Shown one piece after another: positions 1 to 6,584 of a stretch of DNA of 20,157 nt. Positions within the stretch are counted from its first letter, which is position 1. Every line of letters starts with the position of its first letter. Origin of the DNA: DATIHT01 sp964348615. Its GTDB lineage: Bacteria > Patescibacteriota > Microgenomatia > Curtissbacterales > GWA2-41-24. Position numbers and translations under genes: made by a program. The stretch is from NCBI GenBank assembly GCA_964348615.1, contig CAYGDE010000010.1, positions 1-20,157 of the forward strand, in the 5' to 3' direction. The notes beneath the pieces were generated by a model that saw only the letters and a program-made list of their open reading frames with translations, was not told the origin of the DNA and searched no databases.

Positions 1-33
1 CTTTTACTATGTACCTGAAAATTCTTTCGTGTA

Positions 34-80
34 TATCATAATTATTTGTCATTTGAAATTGGATATTGGAAATTTGACAT
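34..80. repeat. AT-rich degenerate short repeat in intergenic DNA
   Basis: This spacer is built from imperfect variants of an 8-10 nt unit (GAAATT, GGAAATTT, TTTGTCA/TTTGACA), with TGTCA and TGACA facing each other at its two ends. It lies just downstream of the stop of the leftmost minus-strand gene. I see no coding potential or T-tract terminator here. It resembles the low-complexity spacer repeats common in CPR genomes; that comparison is from general knowledge, not a search. Confidence 0.4.
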
Positions 81-95
81 TCCTTCTAGAAGGAA
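80..95 (-). other. Perfect 16-bp palindrome spanning a stop codon
   Basis: TTCCTTCTAGAAGGAA is a perfect palindrome containing the TAG stop (86-88) of the RskA-like gene. As RNA it can fold into a 6-bp stem with a CUAG loop, but no U-tract follows on the minus strand, so it is not a standard intrinsic terminator. It may protect the mRNA 3' end or simply be chance. Confidence 0.35.
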
Positions 96-646
96 CCTTC
101 CATAATACGCTCTTCGGGCTTATCATCCTTAGTACGTTCCAAAGTTATTAATACACCGTCATATTCGGAATAAGTATCCACAGTCCTAATGCTCAAGCTC
201 CAAGTATTTTTGGAACCCTTCAAATAATCAATCGGGATAATCTCTCCACCCCCTGTTAAAAAGAGTTGGTAACTAACATTTACAGGGTCGGGCAAATTCG
301 CGTCAACATTTAGTATATAAAGCCCCCCACCAAAAGACCTGGTAATTTTGGCTGTTGCCCTACCATCATCACTCCTAACATCTTGCATAACTGCAGTTTG
401 GGTTATGAGGTCTTTTGCGCCTTCTGTTAAATCTTCAACGTGGTTTGTTAATTTAACAGGTGTCAAACCTGTAGGCGCTTGAGAAAGCAAAACAGAAGAA
501 TCGGAACCGGTACCCAAAGATCCATTTTTTAAAACAATCCAAACGCCAAAAACAAACGTCAAAACTACAGCCAATGGTAGAAAGCTTTTTACATTTATCC
601 TTCTTCGTCTTTGAGATTTAAGGGGAAGTTTGGAAAGGTCTCGCAT
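86..646 (-). CDS. Membrane-anchored protein with RskA-like C-terminal domain
   Basis: The 186-aa form starts at the ATG at 646. The frame opens further to a TTG at 688, but that start would overlap the upstream gene and neither has a clear Shine-Dalgarno (SD) site. An Arg-rich stretch (residues 13-16) precedes a single transmembrane helix (about 19-38), so the N terminus should be cytoplasmic and the rest external. Residues about 95-186 look like the C-terminal domain of anti-sigma-K factors (RskA): the segment SYQLFLTGGGEIIP, then a spacer, then GVLITLER near the end, which in that family reads like VYQLW...G and V.VTLEP. No anti-sigma zinc motif or sigma factor gene is visible in the window, so a true anti-sigma role is doubtful. 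It lies 25 nt behind the four-helix membrane protein gene and probably shares its promoter. Confidence 0.7.
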   Translation of the reverse strand: MRDLSKLPLKSQRRRRINVKSFLPLAVVLTFVFGVWIVLKNGSLGTGSDSSVLLSQAPTGLTPVKLTNHVEDLTEGAKDLITQTAVMQDVRSDDGRATAKITRSFGGGLYILNVDANLPDPVNVSYQLFLTGGGEIIPIDYLKGSKNTWSLSIRTVDTYSEYDGVLITLERTKDDKPEERIMEGSF

Positions 647-671
647 GCCAATAGCTCTTAGGTTACCAAAC

Positions 672-1067
672 TTAAAGACCGGGCGCAATGTTTACGCGCT
701 TTTTTCGCTTTTGCGTTTTCGACTCCAATATTAAGCAATAAATTACCGGGATAAGCAAAATTAAAGGGTATTTCAAAATGTTACGCACGTCCGCAAAATA
801 CAAACTGGCGTTAAAATAATAAGGCCCAATAATTTGCAAAAAATCCAAAAACGACATCGCAAAAAACCAAAAAAGCGAACACAAAAGACCCGAGTTTAAA
901 TTCTTATCTGACTTTTTAAAGTAAATAATCGTTGTCCAGTAAACCAAAAAAGGCAGTGCAAGGAAAAACCATGGCAAAATAATAATGCCGGAAAGCAAAA
1001 ACACCGCAATCCACAATACAAATGCGTACCAAAGATTTCTCCAAAAGAGGTGCCGAAAATTTCCCAT
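672..1067 (-). CDS. Hypothetical four-helix integral membrane protein
   Basis: This is a 131-aa very hydrophobic protein with about four predicted membrane helices (residues about 12-31, 32-50, 60-80 and 100-114). Its C-terminal tail is strongly basic (KTQKRKKR around 117-124), which suggests a cytoplasmic C terminus. Aromatic residues are enriched at the helix ends. I recognise no family, motif or catalytic residue. It is the first gene after a candidate promoter at 1128-1156 and is followed by the RskA-like protein, so the two may be co-transcribed. The ATG at 1067 has no clear SD site upstream. Confidence 0.7.
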   Translation of the reverse strand: MGNFRHLFWRNLWYAFVLWIAVFLLSGIIILPWFFLALPFLVYWTTIIYFKKSDKNLNSGLLCSLFWFFAMSFLDFLQIIGPYYFNASLYFADVRNILKYPLILLIPVIYCLILESKTQKRKKRVNIAPGL

Positions 1068-1127
1068 CTATTTTAAAGGCGCTGGGCGAAAATTATTTAA
1101 AATTTTGTTGAAAGAATTCTAACTTAA

Positions 1128-1156
1128 CAAATACTTCTTTTTGTTATATGTGTCAA
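1128..1156 (-). promoter_or_regulatory. Candidate sigma70 promoter for the leftmost gene pair
   Basis: On the minus strand a perfect -35 TTGACA (1151-1156) is followed after exactly 17 nt by TATTTG (1128-1133), a weak -10 with three of six consensus bases. It sits in the 104-nt spacer between the 91-aa membrane protein gene and the four-helix membrane protein gene. It would separate the 86-1067 gene pair from the long dnaX operon. Confidence 0.45.
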
Positions 1157-1171
1157 GTTGGCAAAAAAGGC

Positions 1172-1447
1172 TTAGAGGTCTTTGGCATCTTCGGAAACTT
1201 TATTAAGCTCAACGTCTAAACTATTCAAATCGGTATCATCCAGGTCTTTGGCAATATCTGCTGGGGCATCAGATGTCCCAAGCGACTTAAGATTATCGAT
1301 CTGCCTGTCATGTACCATCGTCTCAGAAGGTAGAGCGTCGGAAGTATTTAATTTACCAATTTTCACAATTGCCAAAACTAAAATAAAACCGACGGAAGCA
1401 ACCACCAAAAACGCAACCAGAGAAGTTAATCCTTTTTTAATTTGCAT
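1172..1447 (-). CDS. Small single-pass membrane protein with acidic tail
   Basis: A 91-aa protein starting at the ATG at 1447. A strong SD site (AAGGAGG, 1457-1463, 9 nt away) lies inside the end of the preceding gene, so I prefer this start to an in-frame upstream codon at 1474. A membrane helix at residues about 7-30 follows two lysines. The remaining 60 residues are polar and Asp-rich with repeated short segments (SLGTSDAPADIAKDL, then DLNSLDVELNKV). The start overlaps the stop of the secreted helical protein by 11 nt, so the two are probably translationally coupled. No family is recognised; an extracytoplasmic acidic tail is inferred from the topology. Confidence 0.7.
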   Translation of the reverse strand: MQIKKGLTSLVAFLVVASVGFILVLAIVKIGKLNTSDALPSETMVHDRQIDNLKSLGTSDAPADIAKDLDDTDLNSLDVELNKVSEDAKDL

Positions 1448-2006
1448 CTTCAGTCGCCTCCTTGTTTGGTGCAATAGATCCGATGATAGGTAAAGTTGAC
1501 CTTAGGCACTTGTGATAATTCCGCAACGCTTGCCTCACATTTTTCAAAGAGTTATGAGCAGCATCAACCTGGCTCCTAATATCTTCACTCGATGGATCCA
1601 GCGCCTCGACACTAGAGGTTGCAATTAAAATTGCATTGGCGACAGCTGCGTCATTTGTATCGCAAGAATCCAAAGCTGTTTGGGCTGAAGTTACATCTAT
1701 ACCTCGATCTTTAAATTTATTAATTCGAGTTTGTATTTTTTCGGAAATCTTATCAAGTCTTTCGTCCGCGGCCACGTATCTTTTTAAAACAAGCGAAAGC
1801 TTTTCTTTTATATGGGTTGCCCGCTTTTCTCTTATTTCGGTTTTCTTTTCTAAAATATCCTCTTTTATTTCTTCTCGCTTTTCATAAATTTTCCCGGCAT
1901 TTGGCCTGGCACTAAAAGAACCATCTTTGGCAAAAACTGCACTAAAACTTAAAAGAGGTAAAGCCAAAAAAAGTGAGATGAAAAAACCGGTTGCAATTTT
2001 ACTCAT
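1437..2006 (-). CDS. Secreted helical (coiled-coil) protein of unknown function
   Basis: A 189-aa protein from the ATG at 2006; a TTG one codon earlier is less likely. Residues 1-26 form a good signal peptide: short basic start, hydrophobic core, AVFA cleavage site. Residues about 38-98 are an almost uninterrupted charged helix rich in E, K and R (EKREEIKEDILEKKTEIREK), likely a coiled coil. The second half is a milder helical region with two cysteines (C115, C167) that could form a disulfide outside the cell. Proteins with this architecture are common and uncharacterised in CPR genomes. It lies 24 nt downstream of a lipoprotein gene and is coupled to a membrane protein, suggesting a small envelope module. 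Confidence 0.75.
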   Translation of the reverse strand: MSKIATGFFISLFLALPLLSFSAVFAKDGSFSARPNAGKIYEKREEIKEDILEKKTEIREKRATHIKEKLSLVLKRYVAADERLDKISEKIQTRINKFKDRGIDVTSAQTALDSCDTNDAAVANAILIATSSVEALDPSSEDIRSQVDAAHNSLKNVRQALRNYHKCLRSTLPIIGSIAPNKEATEDAN

Positions 2007-2030
2007 CAATTTTTATATTAGCAGCAATTA

Positions 2031-2504
2031 TTACCTAGCTGCAACCGACATTGTAATTGCCGTGCTCCTACTGTCTGAAGCCGTATTCACAATGACGCTT
2101 CCAGTATATGTTTCGTCCTTGATATCAAACACGTAATTTGTTGAAGAGCTTTGGGAAACATTTACTTGCCAACCTAGCTGGGGCAATGAAGAATTATAAA
2201 AATTGACAACCTTCGCAAGGCTTTCTTTGACAATAAAAGAAGCTCCATAGGCGCTTGTACTGCCATACGATTCTATTACTTGGGCGTCTTGAAAAAGCGG
2301 TAAATTCGGGAAATCTTTTACCACTGCACCTTTGACAAATTCTCCAGCCGCCGGCACTTTTGCCCCACCTCCACCGCCTATACCCAAACTACACCCGGAA
2401 AGAAAAAGCGAAATAGCCAAGATTGCAAAAAGACTCAGATGTTTCGATACATAATACAAAATACTTAAAAAATGTTCTGACATTTTCTTCTCTACTTGAT
2501 TCAT
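2031..2504 (-). CDS. Putative lipoprotein with a small beta-rich domain
   Basis: A 157-aa protein with a lipoprotein signal: a hydrophobic stretch (about 23-36) ending in a lipobox LSGC with the acceptor cysteine at 38, followed by a Gly-rich linker (GIGGGGG). An in-frame ATG at 2483 would shorten the signal peptide to a more usual length. The mature part has the pattern of a small domain (about 62-155): FPNLPLFQDAQVIESYGS, a helix (SLAKVVNFYNSSLPQLGW) and then beta strands. It starts 4 nt after the dnaX stop, so it must be translated from the dnaX transcript. Function is unknown; the lipid-anchored location is well supported by the lipobox. Confidence 0.75.
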   Translation of the reverse strand: MNQVEKKMSEHFLSILYYVSKHLSLFAILAISLFLSGCSLGIGGGGGAKVPAAGEFVKGAVVKDFPNLPLFQDAQVIESYGSTSAYGASFIVKESLAKVVNFYNSSLPQLGWQVNVSQSSSTNYVFDIKDETYTGSVIVNTASDSRSTAITMSVAAR

Positions 2505-2508
2505 GTTG

Positions 2509-4104
2509 TTACTTCGAAAAGATTTCTGCAGCTATTTGCGACAAATCCTGACCTGCAGAAATTTCTCTGACATCGCTTAAAACAACCTGTTTAGGAACCC
2601 TTGTTTGCTTTTTAGAAAGCAATACCTGGTAACCTATAGGTGCATCTAATATCTCTCTTAAAAACCCTTCAAGTGCCTTGTAAATTTTTGGCTCCAATAG
2701 TTTATCTTTATGAAACTGCCAAAAGACCTCTACTGTTAGAATATCACCATCAAACTCAACAGGTCTAGCAGATTTCAAAAGCGCACCCAGGTGAATATTG
2801 AATTTACGCACCTTTTCTAAAAACTTTGGCCATGCATCTTCAATTTGCGACATGGATTTAATCTTGCCTTTGGTCTTTTTCGTTGAAAACGCAGGAGAGC
2901 TCGAAACTTCGGGTACTTCTGCTTCTTGTGCATTATCCGCTGTATTTTCTAGTTCTGGTTCTTTTGAAACATTTGGGGCTTTTGCACCCTCCACTCCAGA
3001 CTCTTTACAAATCTTGCATACAGCCAACAAAAGTGGAATTTTCGGCATGGGATATAATTTTATTTCTCCATCGGCAACTAAAAGCAATTTCATAATGTCC
3101 TCAAGTTTTGAAAAACTAAATTCGTCTGCCAGGCTTTGCAGCCTGTGAAGCTGATTTTTATCTAAATTTACAAATGTCGCAGGGTCTATACCTACTTTTA
3201 TAAAAAGCAGTTTTTCGAAGGTGGATACCAATTCTCGAATTAATAATTGAATATCACCTTCATCTTCCACAAATTTTTCGAGCAGCATTATTGCCTCTTT
3301 TAAATTCTCATTGGAAAAAGCATCAACAAAACCGACTACCTGATTCCAAGTAAAAATTCCCCCAATTGCACCAACATTTTTAACATTTATTACTTTGCCC
3401 GAAGCGGCTAATTGGTCAAAAATAGAAACAGCATCGCGGAAAGAACCGTCTGCAATTTTGGCAATTTCTAAAAATACTTCATCTTTACAATCTACTTTTT
3501 CTTCCTTGGCAATCTTTGTTAATGCTTTTGCAATATCTTTGTCTGTTGCCCTTTTGAAAAAAAAGCGTGAAAGCCTAGAAATTATGGTTTTGGGTAATTT
3601 TGCAGCATCTGTTGTACAAAGTATAAAAATGGCATGGGACGGTGGTTCTTCAAGCGTTTTTAAAAGCGCATTAAAAGCCTCGGAAGTTAACATGTGCGCT
3701 TCATCTATTATGTAAACTTTAAACCGAGAAGACAGAGGCGAAAGTTTTATCTTTTCCCGCAAATCTCGGATTTCGTCAATACCCCTGTTTGAAGCAGCGT
3801 CTATTTCAATAAGGTCAATTGCCGAACCGTCGGCAATTGCTACACAGGAGACACACTTACAGCAAGGCTCCCCATATTTTTTTTTCTGGTCTCTGGTCTC
3901 TAGTCTCTGATAGCTTTTACAATTTACTGCTTTTGCAAAAATTCTAGCTGTTGAAGTTTTACCTGTTCCGCGAGGTCCAGAAAATAAATATCCATGGCTG
4001 ATTTTACCAGATTCAAGCTGGGCCAAAAGATTCTCCACAACATCTTCTTGACCAACAAGGTCGGCAAATTTTTGGGGTCGGTATTTACGGTAAAATACAG
4101 TCAT
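2509..4104 (-). CDS. dnaX: DNA polymerase III subunit gamma/tau
   Basis: A 531-aa clamp-loader ATPase. Visible are the N-terminal YRKYRPQKFADLVGQ signature, Walker A GPRGTGKT (43-50), a zinc module with C62, C81, C84 and C87, Walker B IIDEAH (132-137) and a sensor/arginine-finger segment TIISRLSRF (173-181). The usual SRC is SRL here, but the arginine is kept. Oligomerisation domain III follows, then a linker rich in E, P and S (about 370-405) and a tau-type C-terminal domain beginning IEDAWPKFLEKV. The loop between C62 and C81 holds 18 residues where E. coli has about 8; the extra part is encoded by a 7-bp tandem repeat and an A9 run. It sits between ybeY (27 nt upstream) and the lipoprotein (4 nt downstream). 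A weak AGGTAG precedes the ATG. Confidence 0.97.
   Translation of the reverse strand: MTVFYRKYRPQKFADLVGQEDVVENLLAQLESGKISHGYLFSGPRGTGKTSTARIFAKAVNCKSYQRLETRDQKKKYGEPCCKCVSCVAIADGSAIDLIEIDAASNRGIDEIRDLREKIKLSPLSSRFKVYIIDEAHMLTSEAFNALLKTLEEPPSHAIFILCTTDAAKLPKTIISRLSRFFFKRATDKDIAKALTKIAKEEKVDCKDEVFLEIAKIADGSFRDAVSIFDQLAASGKVINVKNVGAIGGIFTWNQVVGFVDAFSNENLKEAIMLLEKFVEDEGDIQLLIRELVSTFEKLLFIKVGIDPATFVNLDKNQLHRLQSLADEFSFSKLEDIMKLLLVADGEIKLYPMPKIPLLLAVCKICKESGVEGAKAPNVSKEPELENTADNAQEAEVPEVSSSPAFSTKKTKGKIKSMSQIEDAWPKFLEKVRKFNIHLGALLKSARPVEFDGDILTVEVFWQFHKDKLLEPKIYKALEGFLREILDAPIGYQVLLSKKQTRVPKQVVLSDVREISAGQDLSQIAAEIFSK
3885..3911 (-). repeat. 7-bp tandem repeat inside dnaX
   Basis: On the plus strand the units read (T)TCTGGT, CTCTGGT, CTCTAGT, CTCTGAT, nearly four copies of CTCTRGT. 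On the coding strand this gives QRLETRDQ within the zinc-module loop of DnaX (residues about 66-73). Because 7 is not a multiple of 3, three units form a 21-bp, 7-codon repeat. A related repeat lies inside tig at 7806-7833. Confidence 0.7.
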
Positions 4105-4131
4105 AAATCTACCTACTACAAACTAATAACT

Positions 4132-4533
4132 TTATTCGTGGTGTCTACCAAGCAAATGCTCCACCGAATGTGAAACTAGCAAATAAACCTCATCGTCTAC
4201 CATAACACCATCACGGGCGGCTGCCAAGAGCACCTGGGGCCAGCAAAGAATAATATCGCCAAGCCGCAATACACCATCTGGAACACTAATAAACCCACTG
4301 CCAGAAGCGGAATCAACATCTTCAAAAGGAAAAGACAAAACTTCGTGTACTTTTGCGTCTTTTTTGAAATCGGAAGTCAGTTTGTCCATTTTTCGAATGC
4401 CCACCACAGCGACCGAAACTTCTGTGTTGCTTTCGCCGGCTTTATACTTGGAAAGAGTGTCAAAAACAGCCCTTCTGATTATTTTACGATTGACTGGGTA
4501 TCTTGTATCGGTCTTCACCAAAACGCGAATCAT
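4132..4533 (-). CDS. ybeY: Endoribonuclease YbeY (rRNA maturation)
   Basis: A 133-aa member of the UPF0054/YbeY family, metal-dependent RNases involved in 16S rRNA 3'-end maturation and ribosome quality control. The diagnostic H-x3-H-x5-H metal site is present as SHSVEHLLGRHH near the C terminus (H122, H126, H132). The family reads HGxLHLLGYDH, so Y-D is R-H here. The conserved VLSFPF (65-70) and LGDIILC (91-97) segments are also present. The protein ends almost directly after the third histidine, as is usual for short family members. The start is 3 nt after the yqeY stop, and the gene is followed by dnaX. No SD site is obvious, which fits coupling to yqeY. Confidence 0.93.
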   Translation of the reverse strand: MIRVLVKTDTRYPVNRKIIRRAVFDTLSKYKAGESNTEVSVAVVGIRKMDKLTSDFKKDAKVHEVLSFPFEDVDSASGSGFISVPDGVLRLGDIILCWPQVLLAAARDGVMVDDEVYLLVSHSVEHLLGRHHE

Positions 4534-4536
4534 GAT

Positions 4537-4986
4537 TTAGAGGCTTGAAAGTTTTTCGCGAACAAAAGAAGAGACAATAGACCCATCGGCAGTTTTTCCC
4601 AACTTTGAAAAAACAGCAGCCATCACACGTCCCATATCCGAAATTCCAGTTGGTTCAAGTTTTGCGATTGCTTCGTCTACTGCGCGCTTTATTTCCTCTT
4701 CCGAAATTTGTTCTGGCAAGTATTTGGAAAGTACCTCAAGTTCGGCCTTTTCTTTTTGAGCAAGTTCTGCTCTTCCGGCACTTTCAAAAGCGGCAATCGA
4801 CTCTTTATGTCTTTTTGCATCTTTGGAAAGTTCCAAGATAACATCAGTATCGTCCAAGTCGGAACCCTTGGCAATTCTCGCATTTTTCAAATTAGAAATA
4901 GCCATTCGTAAAGTTGAGGTAGCAACTTCATTATGGCCTTTCATTGCCAAATTCAGGTCTTGTTGTAATGTGTCCAAAAGAGCCAT
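4537..4986 (-). CDS. yqeY: GatB/YqeY domain protein
   Basis: A 149-aa protein of the stand-alone GatB/YqeY family, which resembles the C-terminal tRNA-binding part of GatB. The opening pattern (DTLQQDLNLAMKGHN, then TLRMAISNLKNARIAKG), the central LEVLSKYLPEQISEEEI and the end DMGRVMAAVFSKLGKTADGS with VREKL are characteristic. The cellular role is not settled; a link to tRNA or amidotransferase function is inferred from the family. It begins 2 nt after the rpsU stop, the common rpsU-yqeY order in many bacteria, with an AAAGGG element as a possible ribosome-binding site. Confidence 0.93.
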   Translation of the reverse strand: MALLDTLQQDLNLAMKGHNEVATSTLRMAISNLKNARIAKGSDLDDTDVILELSKDAKRHKESIAAFESAGRAELAQKEKAELEVLSKYLPEQISEEEIKRAVDEAIAKLEPTGISDMGRVMAAVFSKLGKTADGSIVSSFVREKLSSL

Positions 4987-4988
4987 AT

Positions 4989-5177
4989 TTACCCTTTGCT
5001 CCTTATATACTTTTTTCTGGCTATCTGGATTTTTTGCTGCTTTTTCAGAGAAGGCTTCAGGTAATGTTCCCTCTTTTTGATCTCGTTCATAATACCCTCC
5101 ATCTGGACTTTTTTATTAAATTTGCGGATTAACGCGTCTACAGATTCTCCTGGTTGCGCAACTACTTTAGTTGACAT
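4989..5177 (-). CDS. rpsU: 30S ribosomal protein S21
   Basis: A 62-aa basic protein with the bS21 pattern: a short acidic/hydrophobic start (QPGESVDALIRKFNKKV, residues 8-24), a GI.E.KKREHYLKPS segment, and a basic tail (KKQQKIQIARKKYIRSKG). bS21 sits on the 30S platform near the anti-SD end of 16S rRNA. The gene has one of the strongest SD sites in the window, AAGGAGGTG (5185-5193), 7 nt from the ATG and overlapping the stop of the HIT gene. This suggests high and independent translation within the operon. Confidence 0.95.
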   Translation of the reverse strand: MSTKVVAQPGESVDALIRKFNKKVQMEGIMNEIKKREHYLKPSLKKQQKIQIARKKYIRSKG

Positions 5178-5184
5178 TAAAAAA

Positions 5185-5193
5185 CACCTCCTT
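5185..5193 (-). promoter_or_regulatory. Strong Shine-Dalgarno site for rpsU
   Basis: AAGGAGGTG on the minus strand matches the 16S rRNA 3' end over nine bases, 7 nt upstream of the rpsU ATG. It overlaps the TGA stop of the HIT gene by one base. It shows that this organism does use SD pairing for some genes, in contrast to several genes here with no SD site. Confidence 0.8.
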
Positions 5194-5585
5194 CATAATT
5201 TCTTCCATTCAATCTTCTTTCCCGAAACTAAATGCATATGTAAATGCGGTACATGCTGGTTTTTGCCCCCATTAAATGCAAGCCTAAATGCTTCTAGTTT
5301 AAGATCCAAAACCAGCTTTTGTGCTGCTTTATACATTTCAATTATAACCCCACTGTCATCATCACCAATTGTCATTACCGAATCGATATGCTCTTTTGGA
5401 ATTATCAAAATATGAACACTTGCAATTGGGTTAATATCAAAAATTGCCAAAACATGCTTATTTTCCAAAATCGGTTTCGAGTTGATTTCTCCTTTTACAA
5501 TTTTGCAAAATAAACAATCTTTAGTAAGCATATATTTAAGTCTTAAATGTGCTTCTTTGGCTAAAAATTTAGCTTTTTTCAGCAT
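5193..5585 (-). CDS. HIT family protein (histidine triad nucleotide hydrolase)
   Basis: A 130-aa HIT domain protein. The conserved start CLFCKIVKGEI, the segment ASVHILIIPKEHI, and the triad HVPHLHMHLVSG near the C terminus are all clear; these enzymes cleave nucleoside phosphoramidates and similar AMP conjugates. The reading frame begins at an ATG at 5585, 3 nt after the preceding stop, but family members usually begin just before the DCLFC segment. An ATG at 5531 would give a standard 112-aa protein. The extra 18 residues are basic and helical. The tight spacing favours the long form, family length the short one. It ends in TGA, so UGA is a stop in this organism. Confidence 0.93.
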   Translation of the reverse strand: MLKKAKFLAKEAHLRLKYMLTKDCLFCKIVKGEINSKPILENKHVLAIFDINPIASVHILIIPKEHIDSVMTIGDDDSGVIIEMYKAAQKLVLDLKLEAFRLAFNGGKNQHVPHLHMHLVSGKKIEWKKL

Positions 5586-5588
5586 GCA

Positions 5589-6425
5589 TTAGGCTTTTCT
5601 TAAAACTTCTATCATCTGGTCCAAATTTAGCTTTGTTGGTTTCATGGTAGGGTTCCTGGAAGAACCGTTTCGCAAAAGTACTAAAGAAGAATGCAAGAAC
5701 CACGTACCCTCTTTGTCTAATTTCAAAATTTGCCCGTAAGCGTTCGTAAAATCTACCCCTTTTACATTAGAACCCGTAACACGTACGTTGCCTCTGTTTG
5801 GGTCCTTAATAACAACAACCGCAAAACCCATTTTAATTGCCAAATCCAAAACAGTGCTGTTGGAAGACAAAACTGCAACCCCTTTCCCCCATCTGGTTTC
5901 AAACTCACTACCGTTTTTTATTTCAGTCTCTGCCCTCACTTTAGACTGCAAAAGCCGATAAATCGACTCAATTACAAAAGACACCCACTCAACGCATTTT
6001 TCGTCACTTGCCTGCTCCATTATTTTCCAGCCCGAAAGCACGTTATGGACCAAAAATTCATTTCTATCTGAAGCTGGTTCGGGCCACTTGTAGTTATCCC
6101 ATCCGTGGTCCAGCTCGGTAAGAACCTTAACTAAACGCGAAAGCGCCTCATCATCTTTTATATAGCCTTCAGCAACTAGGTATTCGTAGACTTTTTGTGC
6201 ACCGCAAGTAAAATCATTGGATTGGTGATGGTCAAATTTCCCAAGACCCGTGTCTACATGCACAATGTCTGGGTCGGAATCTACAGGCGCGTTGTTATAT
6301 GTACTACCTGCAGGGACAAACGCAACGCGGGCATTTTTAAAATCTGGGTGAAATTTACGAAATAACCAAATAGCCGGTATACCGTCAAAATCCGGGGAAA
6401 CGTGAGTAACGATTAATTTGCTCAT
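5589..6425 (-). CDS. DHH/MYG1-like phosphoesterase
   Basis: A 278-aa protein with metal-binding motifs of the DHH superfamily: THVSPDFDG at the N terminus (H8, D12, D14), DIVHVDTGLGKFDHHQ (D58, then D65-H66-H67-Q68), and a later LTELDHGWDN segment. The VDxG...FDHHQ arrangement is most like MYG1-type proteins, which include exonucleases and other phosphoesterases acting on nucleotides or nucleic acids. The C-terminal half has a VRVTGSNVKGVDF segment in the place of the DHHA1-like substrate-binding region, and a WFLHSSLVLLRNGSSRNP motif. Substrate is unknown. It is the first gene of the long leftward run to 1172, after an AT-rich inverted-repeat spacer, and is followed after 3 nt by the HIT gene. 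Confidence 0.82.
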   Translation of the reverse strand: MSKLIVTHVSPDFDGIPAIWLFRKFHPDFKNARVAFVPAGSTYNNAPVDSDPDIVHVDTGLGKFDHHQSNDFTCGAQKVYEYLVAEGYIKDDEALSRLVKVLTELDHGWDNYKWPEPASDRNEFLVHNVLSGWKIMEQASDEKCVEWVSFVIESIYRLLQSKVRAETEIKNGSEFETRWGKGVAVLSSNSTVLDLAIKMGFAVVVIKDPNRGNVRVTGSNVKGVDFTNAYGQILKLDKEGTWFLHSSLVLLRNGSSRNPTMKPTKLNLDQMIEVLRKA

Positions 6426-6473
6426 TGAAAAGTTGGTTCATAATAAACCTAAATGTACACTTCCTTCCTAATT

Positions 6474-6539
6474 TAGAAGTTACAAGTTATAAGTGATAAG
6501 TTATGAATTTATAACTTCTAACTCATAATTTATAACTTT
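6474..6539. repeat. AT-rich 9-bp tandem/inverted repeat
   Basis: The spacer is made of degenerate copies of AAGTTATAA and its reverse complement. Forward units lie at about 6483-6502 and reverse units at about 6510-6538, so the two halves can pair; the cleanest hairpin is AAGTTAT-GAATTT-ATAACTT at 6498-6517. The whole 6426-6584 spacer separates the 177-aa gene from the DHH gene and has no coding potential. It may act as a weak bidirectional terminator, but no GC-rich stem or clean T-tract supports that. Confidence 0.45.
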
Positions 6540-6584
6540 CTTCCCTACATTCTATCCCTTTTTGCCCACTTTATCAACCCAAAT

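Noticed and set aside
647..688. TTG start at 688 for the RskA-like gene
   Set aside because: It would overlap the upstream gene by 17 nt and has no SD site; the ATG at 646 places basic residues properly before the membrane helix.
3877..3885. A9 run in dnaX as a Thermus-like transcriptional slippage site
   Set aside because: It falls near codon 75 inside the zinc module, so slippage would truncate the ATPase rather than make a gamma subunit.
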